The notes: a model not told the origin generated them from the sequence alone. A stretch of 63,594 bases of DNA from Rhodocyclaceae bacterium UBA2271 (GCA_002347405.1 DDXB01000027.1:1686-65279), one strand, 5' to 3'; numbered from the stretch's first letter, positions 45,542 through 56,958 are shown. Translations and numbers: made by a program.

Positions 45542-46746
45542 CGTACGAACAAGCGCTGGACCAACTGCTGGGGGCTGCCGTGCCAGTCGAGGAAATCGAG
45601 ACGGTCGGCCTGATCGAAGCCCGCGGGCGCATTCTCGCGCAGGCGCAAACCTCGACCATCGCCGTACCGCCACTCGACAACAGCGCAATGGACGGCTACG
45701 CCTTGCGCTGCGCCGATGTCGCAACCACTGGCGTCAGTCTGCCGGTTGAACAGCGCATTGCCGCCGGCAGCATCGGCCATGCCCTGCTGCCGGGCACGGC
45801 AGCGCGCATATTCACCGGCGCCCCAATACCAGCGGGTGCCGATGCCGTGGTGATCCAGGAACATTGCAGCGTCGACGACCAGGGCCGGGTCAGCATCAAT
45901 CAGGTGCCGAAACCGGGTCAGCACATCCGGCGCGCCGGGGAGGACATCGCACCGGGCGCCGAAGTCCTGCCGGCCGGCGCACGGCTTGGTGCGGCCGAGT
46001 TGGGCGTGGCAGCCTCGGTCGGTCTGGCGCAGTTGCCGGTGCGGCGGCGCATGCGCGTCGCCCTGCTGTCCACCGGTGATGAACTGGCCGAGCCGGGGCA
46101 ACCGCTGCCCCCGGGCGCCATCTACAACTCCAACAGCCCGACGCTGCATGCGCTACTGGAAGGCCTGGGTTGCGTGGTCACTGATATCGGCCGGATTCCC
46201 GACAATCTGGCTGAAACGCGCCGGGCTTTGCAAGCAGCCGCGCAGGGCCATGACCTGATCCTGTCGACCGGCGGTGTTTCGGTCGGCGAGGAAGATCACG
46301 TCAAGGCTGCAGTCGAGGCCGAAGGCGAACTGGCGCTGTGGAAGATCGGCATCAAGCCGGGCAAGCCGCTGGCGTTTGGAAAAGTCGGCGCTGGCAAGAC
46401 GGCGCAAAGTACGGCATTCATCGGCCTGCCGGGCAATCCGGTCTCCGGCTTCGTCACTTTCATGATGCTGGTGCGGCCCTATATTCTCAGGTGCATGGGA
46501 GCGCAGCGCTGTCAGCCGATGGAACGCCAGCTGGTGTCGGCATCGGACTGGTTGCGACCGGATATCCGGCGCGAATTTCTGCGCGCACGCATCACCGCGG
46601 ATGGCCGCGCCGAGCTGCATCCCAACCAGGGCTCCGGCGTGCTGACTTCCTGTGTCTGGGCCGATGGCCTGATCGACAATCCTCCGAGAAAGTCATTTCT
46701 GGCCGGCGATACCGTGCGTTTCCTGTCTTTTGCCACTTTGTCATGA
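45535..46746 (+). CDS. moeA: Molybdopterin molybdenumtransferase MoeA
   Basis: A 403-residue MoeA with PPLDNSAMDGYALR, the ILSTGGVSVGEEDHVK catalytic segment and GLPGNPVSGF. It inserts molybdate into adenylated molybdopterin. Residues 283-290 are KVGAGKTA from a 24-bp repeat copy, lying between the conserved KPGKPLAFG and the GLPGNP loop. Homologues usually have only a few residues there, so the copy appears to lengthen a loop near the active site. It overlaps mobB and moaD at either end. Confidence 0.95.
   Translation: MLTYEQALDQLLGAAVPVEEIETVGLIEARGRILAQAQTSTIAVPPLDNSAMDGYALRCADVATTGVSLPVEQRIAAGSIGHALLPGTAARIFTGAPIPAGADAVVIQEHCSVDDQGRVSINQVPKPGQHIRRAGEDIAPGAEVLPAGARLGAAELGVAASVGLAQLPVRRRMRVALLSTGDELAEPGQPLPPGAIYNSNSPTLHALLEGLGCVVTDIGRIPDNLAETRRALQAAAQGHDLILSTGGVSVGEEDHVKAAVEAEGELALWKIGIKPGKPLAFGKVGAGKTAQSTAFIGLPGNPVSGFVTFMMLVRPYILRCMGAQRCQPMERQLVSASDWLRPDIRREFLRARITADGRAELHPNQGSGVLTSCVWADGLIDNPPRKSFLAGDTVRFLSFATLS
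46381..46404 (+). repeat. Dispersed 24-bp repeat, copy 12 (inside moeA)
   Basis: Two mismatches from the majority form; it is read as KVGAGKTA. Confidence 0.88.
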
Positions 46747-46997
46747 CACTGAACATTCTCTATTTCGCCGGTCTCCGGGAGGCCATCGGTACCGGCCGGG
46801 AAAGCATCGCCATGCCCGCTGACACTAGCACTGTAGGCGCCTTGCGCGAGCATCTGGCAAGACTTGACGAGCAGCATGCGATGCTCCGTTCCACCAAGAA
46901 CCTGCGCGTTGCCGTCAACCAGAAAATGCTCGGCATGGATGCCGCCATTGCCGATGGCGACGAGATTGCCTTTTTCCCGCCAGTGACGGGAGGCTGA
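46743..46997 (+). CDS. moaD: Molybdopterin synthase sulfur-carrier subunit MoaD
   Basis: An 84-residue ubiquitin-fold protein ending in the essential Gly-Gly (FFPPVTGG). Its thiocarboxylated C-terminus donates sulfur to make molybdopterin with MoaE. The ATG overlaps the moeA stop codon (ATGA), and moaE follows after 7 bp. Size and ends match the family exactly. Confidence 0.95.
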   Translation: MTLNILYFAGLREAIGTGRESIAMPADTSTVGALREHLARLDEQHAMLRSTKNLRVAVNQKMLGMDAAIADGDEIAFFPPVTGG

Positions 46998-47004
46998 GAA
47001 ACCG

Positions 47005-47493
47005 ATGACCATCAGTGTCCAGGAAGCCGACTTCGACACCGGTGCCGAAATCAGCGCGCTAACCATGGAAGATCCGCTGGCGGGTGCGGTCGCCAGCTTC
47101 GTCGGCCTGGTGCGCGCCGACCGACTGGCAGATCAGCAAGTCGGTGCCAGTGTGGCGGCGCAGCCTGCCGTGACGGCCATGACACTCGAACACTATCCCG
47201 GCATGACTGAAGCAGCGCTCGCCGACATCGTCGCAGCGGCACGGAAGCGCTGGGAATTGCGCGGGGTACGCGTCATCCATCGCGTCGGCCGCTTGCTGCC
47301 GGGCGAACGCATCGTCTTCGTCGGGGTTGCTTCCGCGCATCGCGGTGACGCCTTCGCCGCCTGCGAATTCATCATGGATTATCTGAAGACCCAGGCGCCG
47401 TTCTGGAAAAAGGAAGAGACTCCGGAGGGGGGCCGCTGGGTCGATGCGCGCACGACAGACGAACACGCCGCAAAGCGTTGGCAACCGGATTGA
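47005..47493 (+). CDS. moaE: Molybdopterin synthase catalytic subunit MoaE
   Basis: A 162-residue large subunit of molybdopterin synthase. LEHYPGMTEAALADI and the VIHRVGRLLPGE motif are diagnostic, and KTQAPFWKKEE carries the catalytic lysine. It converts cyclic pyranopterin monophosphate to molybdopterin with sulfur from MoaD. It is the last gene of the operon; a composite intergenic repeat follows. moaA/moaC are not in the window. Confidence 0.95.
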   Translation: MTISVQEADFDTGAEISALTMEDPLAGAVASFVGLVRADRLADQQVGASVAAQPAVTAMTLEHYPGMTEAALADIVAAARKRWELRGVRVIHRVGRLLPGERIVFVGVASAHRGDAFAACEFIMDYLKTQAPFWKKEETPEGGRWVDARTTDEHAAKRWQPD

Positions 47494-47544
47494 CGCAGCG
47501 ACCTTTATGAAGGCCTAACGGTAAAGGAATAATCGTACAGTCCT

Positions 47545-47682
47545 GCCGCCGGACCGCCCCAAGGTAGTGCGGCACGCGGCGAAGCCGCAACCCGCTCCCG
47601 ACAGGAACAAAATTACCCCGTAACAAGCAAGCGCAGCGAGGAACAGTCGCCCCCTCACATGGGCGGGGGCGGGGGAAGAGTC
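47545..47682. repeat. Composite intergenic repeat (single-sided form)
   Basis: Blocks occur in the order CCGGACCGCCCCAAG, GGCACGCGGCGAAGCCGCAA, CCCCGTAACAAGCAAGCGCAG, CGAGGAACAGTCG and a C-run/G-run hairpin. The same order is found at 54118-54262 and in each half of 19937-20235. It separates moaE from the convergent phasin gene. Confidence 0.75.
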
Positions 47683-48198
47683 TTACTTCTTCTTGGCAGT
47701 GCCTTTTGGTGCCGGGCTGGTCATGCCACCGAAGGCAGCGGCCGACGCCTGCGCGATCTGCTCGAAAGCGTTGTTGGCCGTGGCCATGGATTGCTGCATG
47801 ACTTCCATGATGTTGGTGTTCTGCCCGGGCATGGACTTGAAAAAGCCCTGAAAGGCATCGACCATTTCCTGATTGCCGGACGCCAGTTGCTCGGTGAGCA
47901 TACGGGTAAATTCCGCGCGGGCATCATTGCCGATTTCTGTCACTTTTTGCGCCGCCACCATCATCTGCTGGGCGGTTTCCTGTGCGAACTGGGTACGCAA
48001 TTGCATGACCTGCTGTGGATCCTTGGCGCTGGTCAGGGCACGCGCATTGTCTACGCCCTGCTGGAACAGTTCGCGCGCCAACTCATTTTGCAGCGCCATC
48101 ACGCGTTGTGAGTTCTCGATGGACATCTGCGCCAGCCGCATGGCGGCTTCCATGTTCCTGCGATTGAGGTCGCTGAAATTTTCGCTTTTCCCGGCCAT
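47683..48198 (-). CDS. Phasin family protein
   Basis: A 171-residue, almost wholly helical, Gln/Ala/Met-rich protein of the phasin_2/PhaP type, ending in a Lys-rich tail (APKGTAKKK). Phasins coat polyhydroxyalkanoate granules and control their number and size. AAGGAGG lies eight bases before the ATG, a very strong ribosome site that fits an abundant granule protein. No PHA synthase is in the window, but the downstream CoA-transferase on the same strand may belong to the same carbon-storage metabolism. Confidence 0.88.
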   Translation of the reverse strand: MAGKSENFSDLNRRNMEAAMRLAQMSIENSQRVMALQNELARELFQQGVDNARALTSAKDPQQVMQLRTQFAQETAQQMMVAAQKVTEIGNDARAEFTRMLTEQLASGNQEMVDAFQGFFKSMPGQNTNIMEVMQQSMATANNAFEQIAQASAAAFGGMTSPAPKGTAKKK

Positions 48199-48305
48199 GA
48201 TTCCCTCCTTATTGTTGACTTACAGATAGGTTCAATGTAGCACGCGCGGCTGACAATGACCTGACTGGAATCAAGAATTCAACAAAATTCAGCGACTTGC
48301 CTATC

Positions 48306-49946
48306 TTAATGAGCCATCAGCGTGTCTTGCAGACCCATCAGGCCGCTGGCGAAAATGCGGGCATCCATGAGTACCGGTGGCGCGTGCATGATCGGACGGA
48401 ATCCCATATGCGCCAGGATGTCGCGTTCCAGGTCGATGCCGGGGGCAATTTCGGTCAGCTCCAGGCCTTCCGGCCCGAGGCGGAAGACGCAGCGTTCGGT
48501 GATATACAGCGCCGGCTGCTCGCGCTTGAGCGCTTCGCTGCCGCTGAAGGCACGAATTTCGACCTCCTCGACAAATTTTTGCGTGTGTCCTTCCTGCAGG
48601 ATGCGCAACCGGCCATCTTCGATGGCGACCTCGAGGCCACCGGCGGTGAACGTGCCGAGGAACGCCACTTTGTGGGCGTTTTGTGAAATGTTGATGAAGC
48701 CTCCGGCACCGGCCATGCGCTTGCCGAACTTGATGACATTGAGGTTGCCGGCGCGGTCGGCCTGCGCCAGGCCGAGAAAGGCGATATCCAGGCCGCCACC
48801 GTCGTAAAAATCGAACTGACTGGGCTGGTCGATGATGGCCTCGGTGTTGGTGGCGGCGCCGAAGTTGAGCCCGCCGGCCGGAATGCCGCCAATCACGCCG
48901 GGTTCGGCCGTCATGGTCATCTGGTCGAGCACACCCTCCTCGGTGGCCACGGACGCGACACCTTCGGGGATGCCGATGCCCAGGTTCACGACGGCGTGCG
49001 GCGACAGTTCCAGCGCCGCGCGGCGGGCGATGATCTTGCGCTCGTCCAGCGGGATGGGCGCAATGGCCGAGAGCGGCACCTTGATTTCGCCGGAGAAGGC
49101 CGGACTGTACTGTTCGATGAAAGTCTGCATGTGGTATTCGGGCTTCTCGGCCACCACTACGCAATCCACCAGAATGCCGGGAATCTTCACCTGCCGTGGC
49201 GGCAACGAACCACTGGCGGCGACCCGTTCGACCTGGGCGATGACGATACCGCCGGAATTGTGCGCCGCCATGGCGATGGCCAGGGCTTCGAGGGTCAGCG
49301 CCTCCTTCTCCATGCTGATATTGCCATCCGGATCGGCCGTGGTGCCGCGGATGATGCCGACATGGATGGGAAAGGCCTTGTAGAAGAGCCATTCCTTGCC
49401 GTCGATCTCCATCAGCCGCACCAGGTCTTCGATGGTGCGCGGATTGAGCTTGCCGCCGCCGAAGCGTGGGTCAACAAAAGTACCCAGGCCGACGTGGGTC
49501 AGGGTGCCGGGCTTGCCGGCGGCAATGTCGCGGAACAGGTGGGTGATGACGCCCTGCGGCAGATTCCAGCCTTCGATGAGGTTTTCCACCGCCAGCGCCT
49601 GGACGCGCGGCACCAGACCCCAGTGGCCACCAATGACGCGCTTGATCAAACCTTCATAGCCCAGATGGTTGAGTCCGCGGTCCTTGCCGTCACCCTGCCC
49701 GGCGGCATACACAAGGGTGAGGTTGCGCGGGTGACCGCTGGGCTGCGGTGGCAGGTCGCGGGTTTCGAGAAACAGCTCTTCCAGCGTGACCGCAATCTGT
49801 TCGGGAAAGCCGATGCCGACAAAACCGCCCGTCGCAACCGTATCCCCGTCGCGGATCAGTTCCACTGCCGTGCGCGCGCTGACGACCTTGCCACTCACCT
49901 TGCCACGCAGGGCCGCCAGCGTTGGATGAATTGCTCTCGTTGCCAT
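48306..49946 (-). CDS. Acyl-CoA:carboxylate CoA-transferase (YdiF / propionate CoA-transferase type)
   Basis: A 546-residue protein with alpha and beta halves of a family I CoA-transferase fused in one chain. The N-terminal half contains GDTVATGGFVGIGFPEQ and the C-terminal half VVNLGIGIPEGVASVA; the catalytic glutamate is probably in TAEPGVIGGIPAGG. It moves CoA between acetyl-, propionyl- or acetoacetyl-type acyl groups. I start at 49946 (MATRAIHPTLAALRGK) because the longer reading lacks a conserved N-terminus. The substrate cannot be decided from the sequence. Confidence 0.85.
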   Translation of the reverse strand: MATRAIHPTLAALRGKVSGKVVSARTAVELIRDGDTVATGGFVGIGFPEQIAVTLEELFLETRDLPPQPSGHPRNLTLVYAAGQGDGKDRGLNHLGYEGLIKRVIGGHWGLVPRVQALAVENLIEGWNLPQGVITHLFRDIAAGKPGTLTHVGLGTFVDPRFGGGKLNPRTIEDLVRLMEIDGKEWLFYKAFPIHVGIIRGTTADPDGNISMEKEALTLEALAIAMAAHNSGGIVIAQVERVAASGSLPPRQVKIPGILVDCVVVAEKPEYHMQTFIEQYSPAFSGEIKVPLSAIAPIPLDERKIIARRAALELSPHAVVNLGIGIPEGVASVATEEGVLDQMTMTAEPGVIGGIPAGGLNFGAATNTEAIIDQPSQFDFYDGGGLDIAFLGLAQADRAGNLNVIKFGKRMAGAGGFINISQNAHKVAFLGTFTAGGLEVAIEDGRLRILQEGHTQKFVEEVEIRAFSGSEALKREQPALYITERCVFRLGPEGLELTEIAPGIDLERDILAHMGFRPIMHAPPVLMDARIFASGLMGLQDTLMAH

Positions 49947-50133
49947 CCCTACCCCCTTATATATATGGCGCCCATTATCCCCCGGACAACACGTTGGCAG
50001 CCAGCCTGATACACCAACATTTCCGGATTCGTCACACCGGCGCAAGCCAGCGTCCCTGCCTTTGGCTCACTGAATTCCAGGCTTTAGACGGAATGACGGG
50101 TTTGCGCTTGTTTTGCTGTGATTGACAGCTAGA

Positions 50134-50161
50134 GTTGAAATCGACCATCCAGTCCCAACGT
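50134..50161 (+). promoter_or_regulatory. Probable sigma-32 promoter of clpB
   Basis: GTTGAAA (50134-50140) is followed after 13 bases by CCCAACGT (50154-50161), a partial match to the RpoH -10 consensus CCCCATNT. It lies 35 bp before the clpB ATG, and clpB is a classical heat-shock gene. Confidence 0.55.
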
Positions 50162-50196
50162 TGGCAGTAACGTTATTAAGCATTGAGGACTTCGTC

Positions 50197-52791
<2,595 letters not shown>

Positions 52792-52826
52792 ATTGAGCCC
52801 TTGAAATGACCACGGCTTCGGCCTAG

Positions 52827-52842
52827 TATAACGTCTGTTATA
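52827..52842 (+). promoter_or_regulatory. Palindromic operator/-10 region of the toxin-antitoxin operon
   Basis: TATAAC-GTCT-GTTATA is a perfect 6-4-6 palindrome 19 bp before the antitoxin ATG. It also supplies TATAAC-like -10 boxes. Dimeric AbrB/MazE-fold antitoxins bind such sites to repress their own promoter, so autoregulation is the simplest reading. Confidence 0.6.
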
Positions 52843-52861
52843 ACTATCACCGGAGCCCGCC

Positions 52862-53086
52862 ATGCACGTTCTCAAACTCACCCAGATCGGCAATTCGATC
52901 GGCGTCATCCTGCCCAAGGAGGTTCTCGCCAATCTGAAGTTGGGAAAAGGCGAGTCGCTTTTTCTGACCGAAACGCCCGAGGGTTATGTGGTCACGCCAA
53001 ACGATCCTGTATTTGAGCAGCAAATGTCCGAGGCGCAACGAATCATGAAGAAGCGCCGTGCCGCGTTACGCGAGTTGGCAAAGTGA
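52862..53086 (+). CDS. AbrB/MazE-fold antitoxin
   Basis: A 74-residue protein whose first 50 residues form a SpoVT/AbrB swapped-hairpin DNA-binding domain (LTQIGNSIGVILPKEVLANL). The C-terminal 25 residues are basic and helical and probably wrap the toxin. Its stop codon overlaps the GTG start of the downstream Doc-type toxin (GTGA), the usual coupled layout of toxin-antitoxin pairs. CGGAG precedes the ATG by seven bases. Confidence 0.88.
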   Translation: MHVLKLTQIGNSIGVILPKEVLANLKLGKGESLFLTETPEGYVVTPNDPVFEQQMSEAQRIMKKRRAALRELAK

Positions 53087-53475
53087 GTCGCTGGGTATGG
53101 ATTCAGCGGAATGTGATAGTTGCCGCCCATAGCGCGCAATTGGCCGAGCATGGCGGAGTAGCGGGTACCCGCGATGCAGGTTTGCTCGATTCCGCGCTGG
53201 CGCGAGCTGAAAACCTGGCTGCCTATGGTGAGCCTGATATTGCAGCGCTCGCTGCAGCCTATGGGTTCGGCATCGTCCGCAACCATCCCTTCGTCGATGG
53301 CAACAAGCGGGCTGCGTTAATTGCGACCGAACTGTTTCTGGCGCTCAACGGATTCGATCTGGTTGTAGGTGATGCCGAGTGTGTCGTCACCATCCTGGGC
53401 CTCGCCGCCAGTGAAATCGATGAAGCCGAATTTGCCGCCTGGCTGCGCACGCACATTGCGGCACGCTCTGCTTAG
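53083..53475 (+). CDS. doc: Doc-type (Fic fold) toxin
   Basis: A 130-residue Fic/Doc protein with the core motif HPFVDGNKRAA. The lysine in GNKR is the Doc variant, linked to phosphorylation of elongation factor Tu, whereas AMPylating Fic proteins have GNGR. Doc is classically paired with the Phd antitoxin; here the partner is an AbrB/MazE-fold protein, a recurrent chromosomal combination. It starts at a GTG overlapping the antitoxin stop. The motif is intact, so the toxin could be active. Confidence 0.9.
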   Translation: MSRWVWIQRNVIVAAHSAQLAEHGGVAGTRDAGLLDSALARAENLAAYGEPDIAALAAAYGFGIVRNHPFVDGNKRAALIATELFLALNGFDLVVGDAECVVTILGLAASEIDEAEFAAWLRTHIAARSA

Positions 53476-53481
53476 CCGCGG

Positions 53482-54141
53482 TCAACCACCTAAAACAGCA
53501 TGGCGCGGGCAGGAGACGAGATGGTCATTGACCATGCCCGTCGCCTGCATGTGCGAATAGATCACCGTCGGACCGACGAAGCGGAAGCCGCGCTGCTTGA
53601 GTTCCCTGGCCAGGGCGACGGCAACGGGCGTATGGACGGGCACTGCATCGAGGCGCCGCCAGCGGTTGATGATCGGCTGGCGATCGACAAATTGCCAGAA
53701 CAGCGCATCGAGGCTTGAACCAGCGTCGTAAAGCGCCAGCGTGGCGCGGGCATTGCAGATCGCGGCGGATATTTTCAGGCGGTTTCTGACGATGCCGGCA
53801 TCGCCAAGCAGGCGCGCCAGATCCGCATCACCATAGCGGGCAATCTTCCGTACGTCGAAACCATCGAAGGCGCGCCGGTAGTTCTCGCGTTTCCTCAGGA
53901 TGGTGATCCATGACAGCCCCGCCTGTGCGCCTTCGAGGACGAGGAACTCGAACAGTGTGCGTTCGTCATGGCAGGGCACCCCCCACTCATCATCGTGATA
54001 GGCGACATAGAGCGGATCAACGCCGCACCAGGGACAACGCTGCGGTTCCAGATACCCTGACGTCCCCGCCAACGCCGTACCGCCAGCGCCGACTTTTGTA
54101 ACTGGACCGCTCGCCACAGTCACGGCGCCGGGCCGTCCCAA
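53482..54141 (-). CDS. tag: DNA-3-methyladenine glycosylase I
   Basis: A Tag-family glycosylase that removes 3-methyladenine from alkylated DNA. The conserved part starts at RCPWCGVDPLYVAYHDDEWG (near 54039) and includes QAGLSWITILRKRENYR and the C-terminal CYSHMQ-like IYSHMQATGMVNDH with its zinc-site region. No ATG lies just upstream. The frame runs back through a 24-bp repeat copy (KVGAGGTA, residues 16-23 of this reading) into an intergenic repeat, with TTG at 54141, GTG at 54117 and TTG at 54072 as candidate starts. The true start is unresolved; the coordinates show the longest reading. Confidence 0.85.
   Translation of the reverse strand: MGRPGAVTVASGPVTKVGAGGTALAGTSGYLEPQRCPWCGVDPLYVAYHDDEWGVPCHDERTLFEFLVLEGAQAGLSWITILRKRENYRRAFDGFDVRKIARYGDADLARLLGDAGIVRNRLKISAAICNARATLALYDAGSSLDALFWQFVDRQPIINRWRRLDAVPVHTPVAVALARELKQRGFRFVGPTVIYSHMQATGMVNDHLVSCPRHAVLGG
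54073..54096 (-). repeat. Dispersed 24-bp repeat, copy 14 (at the 5' end of tag)
   Basis: One mismatch from the majority form, at the border between the composite intergenic repeat and the tag coding domain. Confidence 0.88.
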
Positions 54142-54262
54142 GCCGTGACGGCACGCGCCCAGGGCGCAAGCCGCTCGGCTGTCGCCACGGAGTCGCCCGC
54201 AATATTGGAGCGTAGCGAACTACAGTCACCCCCTTCCCGAGGAAGGGGGACGGGGGGATGGC
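54118..54262. repeat. Composite intergenic repeat (single-sided form)
   Basis: It has the same blocks as 47545-47682: GCCGGGCCGTCCCAAG, GGCACGCGCCCAGGGCGCAA, CCGCAATATTGGAGCGTAG, CGAACTACAGTCA and a hairpin of C and G runs. It fills the gap between tag and the acetyltransferase gene and reaches into the longest tag reading. Confidence 0.75.
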
Positions 54263-54267
54263 TCAAC

Positions 54268-56958
54268 TCAATTAAGCACCAGGACGCCGCGTTTCAGGCC
54301 GGGGTCCTCGGGATGCGGCGAAAGCACGAAGCCGAGGCCGGAAACAAATTTGATCATGCGGCGGTTTTCGGCGAGGAAGTCACCGTTCATGAACCTGATG
54401 CCACGCGAGCGGGCGGTATCGATGATCACACCCATCAACCGGCGCGCCAGTCCCTTGCCCTGCCAGTCATCGGCGACGACCACGGCAAATTCACAGGATT
54501 CGCCATCGGGGTTCATGGCATAACGCGCCACGCCGACTTCAATCTGATGTCCATCCACCTCGGTCAAGGCGACGAAAGCCATTTCGCGGTCGTAGTCGAT
54601 CTGGGTCAGACGCACCAACTGGGCCTGCGACAGTTCGCGCAGGGTGTTCATGAAACGGAAATACTTGGTCTCGGCCGACAGGTTCTTGACGAATTCCTGC
54701 TCCAGGTCGCCATCTTCGGGACTGATGGGACGAATCACCACATTGCGGCCATCCTTGGTCTGGTATTCCGTAACCAGGTGCGACGGATAGGGGTGGATCA
54801 CCATGTGATCGTAGCGCCCGGCGGTCAGTGACAGATTGTCGATGACAACGCGGGCATCGACGGCGACCGCACCATTCTCGTCGACGATCAGCGGATTGAT
54901 GTCCAGTTCCTGAATCCAGGGCAGTTCGCAGACCATCTCGGAAACGCGCAGCAACACGGCTTCCAGCGCCTCCATGCTGACCGGTGGCATGTTGCGGAAT
55001 TCGCCGAGCCGTGCCGAGGTACGGGTGGACGCCAGCATGTCGGCAACCAGAAAACGGTTGAGTGGCGGCAGGGCAACGGCGCGGTCCTTGCCGCAAGCCT
55101 CGATGCCTGCCCCACCGGGGCCGAAAATGACGGTCGGACCGAAAATCGGGTCCTTGGTCATGCCGACCATCAATTCGCGACCATGGGCCTTCTGGATCAT
55201 CGGCTCGATGGCGATGCCATGAATGACGGCATCGGGGCGATTCTTTTTCACTTCATCGATGATCTGATTGTAGGCGTCGCGCACGGCGGCCAATGCATTG
55301 AGATTGAGGCGCACACCACCCGAATCCAGTTTATGGGTGATTTGTGGCGAGTCGATCTTCATCACCACCGGCAGACCCATCTCCTCGGCCAGCACCATCG
55401 CTTCGGAAGGCGAGCGCGCCACCACCGTCTGCGCAATCGGGATGCGAAAAGCCGCCAGCAGGGCTTTCGATTCCATTTCATTGAGCGTCTTGCGGCCTTC
55501 GGCGAGGGCGGATTCGATCACCAACCGTGCCGATTCCAGACGCGGCGGGGTGTGGTCGGAAATCGACGCCGGCGCCTGCATCAGCAATTGCTGGTTGCGA
55601 TAGTAGTTGGAGATGTGCGAGAACAGTTCGACCGCAGGATCCGTCGTCCGGAAGGTGGGAATTCCGGCACCCTGGAACAGCAGACGTGCCTCACGTACCT
55701 GATCTTCTCCCATCCAGCAGGTCACCAAGGGCTTGTCGGTCTTTTTCGCCACTTCAATGACAACCCGCGCAGTTTGCGTCGGATCGGCCTGCGCTTGCGG
55801 CGCGAGGATCGCCAGCACGCCATCGACGCCGTCATCTTCGAGGCAGGCAGTGATCGCGGTTGCATAGCGCGCCGGGTCGGCATCGCCGACCAGGTCGATC
55901 GGATTGGCTTTCGACCAAGTCGGCGGCAGGGTTTCATTCAACTTATTGAGCGTCGCCGCAGATATTTCAGCCAGCGCAATGCCGATGTCGGCAGCATGAT
56001 CGGCCGCCATCACACCAAGACCACCGCCATTGGTAACGATCATCAGGCGATTGCCGCGCGGACGGAAATGCGCGAACAGCGCCTGGGCGGCGGCGAACAT
56101 CTGGCCGACATTACCGAGGCGCACCACGCCGGCGCGCCGCAAGGCCGCGTCGAAAACGTCATCGGACCCGAGCAAGGCGCCGCTATGCGATAGCGCGGCC
56201 TGTTTACCAGCCGGATTGCGGCCGCCCTTGATCAGCAGCACCGGCTTGCAACGCGCAGCGGCGCGCAACGCGCTCATGAAGCGCCGCGCGTTCTTGATCC
56301 CCTCGATATACAGAAAGATGTTTTCGGTGCGCGGGTCGGCGACCATGTAATCGAGCACTTCGCCAAAATCGACATCGCTCTCGGCCCCCAGCGACACAAC
56401 ATTGGAAAACCCGACGTTATTGGGCAGTGCCCAGTCGAGAATCGCCGTACACAGCGCGCCGGACTGTGAGATCAGGCCGACCGTACCGGGGTTCGCGCTG
56501 CTGTGGGCATAGGTGACATTCACACAACTGCCGGGACGGATCAAACCCAGGCAGTTGGGACCCAGCAGTCTCACGTTGTGGCGGCGCGCGCTCTCCAGCA
56601 TCGAGCGGGCCAGGCTGGCGCCACGCGGTCCCATTTCGGCAAAACCACCTGAAATGATGATCGCATTGCGGGTGCCGGCACGACCGCAGGCATCTATGAT
56701 GGCCGGAACGGTTTCGGCCTTGGTGCAAATCACCGCCAGGTCGAGCCGCTGGGGGATATCCTCGACGGAATCGTAGGCGCGCTGGCCAAACACTTTCGCG
56801 TGGCGCGGATTGACGAGGAACAGCCGCCCCGGAAAGCCGTCATCAATGACGTTGCGCACCATGGTGCTGCCAATCGAACCTGCCGTCTCGGAAGCGCCAA
56901 TGATGGCGATGGATTTGGGTTCGAAGAGTGAAGTCAGATAATGCTGTTCGTAGTTCAT
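54268..56958 (-). CDS. Pat/YfiQ-type protein: NDP-forming acyl-CoA synthetase domains fused to GNAT acetyltransferase
   Basis: An 896-residue protein. Residues 1-470 hold the CoA-binding and succinyl-CoA-ligase-like domains (SIAIIGASETAGSIGSTMVR; the phosphohistidine region is ALSHSGALLGSD). An ATP-grasp domain follows to about 700, and a C-terminal GNAT domain (from about 725, VADDWQGKGLARRLM being the acetyl-CoA loop) completes it. Homologues such as Pat in Salmonella acetylate and switch off acetyl-CoA synthetase and other enzymes. The active histidine loop appears intact here, so an ADP-forming ligase activity cannot be excluded. Confidence 0.88.
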   Translation of the reverse strand: MNYEQHYLTSLFEPKSIAIIGASETAGSIGSTMVRNVIDDGFPGRLFLVNPRHAKVFGQRAYDSVEDIPQRLDLAVICTKAETVPAIIDACGRAGTRNAIIISGGFAEMGPRGASLARSMLESARRHNVRLLGPNCLGLIRPGSCVNVTYAHSSANPGTVGLISQSGALCTAILDWALPNNVGFSNVVSLGAESDVDFGEVLDYMVADPRTENIFLYIEGIKNARRFMSALRAAARCKPVLLIKGGRNPAGKQAALSHSGALLGSDDVFDAALRRAGVVRLGNVGQMFAAAQALFAHFRPRGNRLMIVTNGGGLGVMAADHAADIGIALAEISAATLNKLNETLPPTWSKANPIDLVGDADPARYATAITACLEDDGVDGVLAILAPQAQADPTQTARVVIEVAKKTDKPLVTCWMGEDQVREARLLFQGAGIPTFRTTDPAVELFSHISNYYRNQQLLMQAPASISDHTPPRLESARLVIESALAEGRKTLNEMESKALLAAFRIPIAQTVVARSPSEAMVLAEEMGLPVVMKIDSPQITHKLDSGGVRLNLNALAAVRDAYNQIIDEVKKNRPDAVIHGIAIEPMIQKAHGRELMVGMTKDPIFGPTVIFGPGGAGIEACGKDRAVALPPLNRFLVADMLASTRTSARLGEFRNMPPVSMEALEAVLLRVSEMVCELPWIQELDINPLIVDENGAVAVDARVVIDNLSLTAGRYDHMVIHPYPSHLVTEYQTKDGRNVVIRPISPEDGDLEQEFVKNLSAETKYFRFMNTLRELSQAQLVRLTQIDYDREMAFVALTEVDGHQIEVGVARYAMNPDGESCEFAVVVADDWQGKGLARRLMGVIIDTARSRGIRFMNGDFLAENRRMIKFVSGLGFVLSPHPEDPGLKRGVLVLN

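Noticed and set aside
52862..53475. Wider mobile island around the toxin-antitoxin pair
   Set aside because: No integrase, transposase, attachment repeats or composition shift was seen; flanks are ordinary housekeeping genes.
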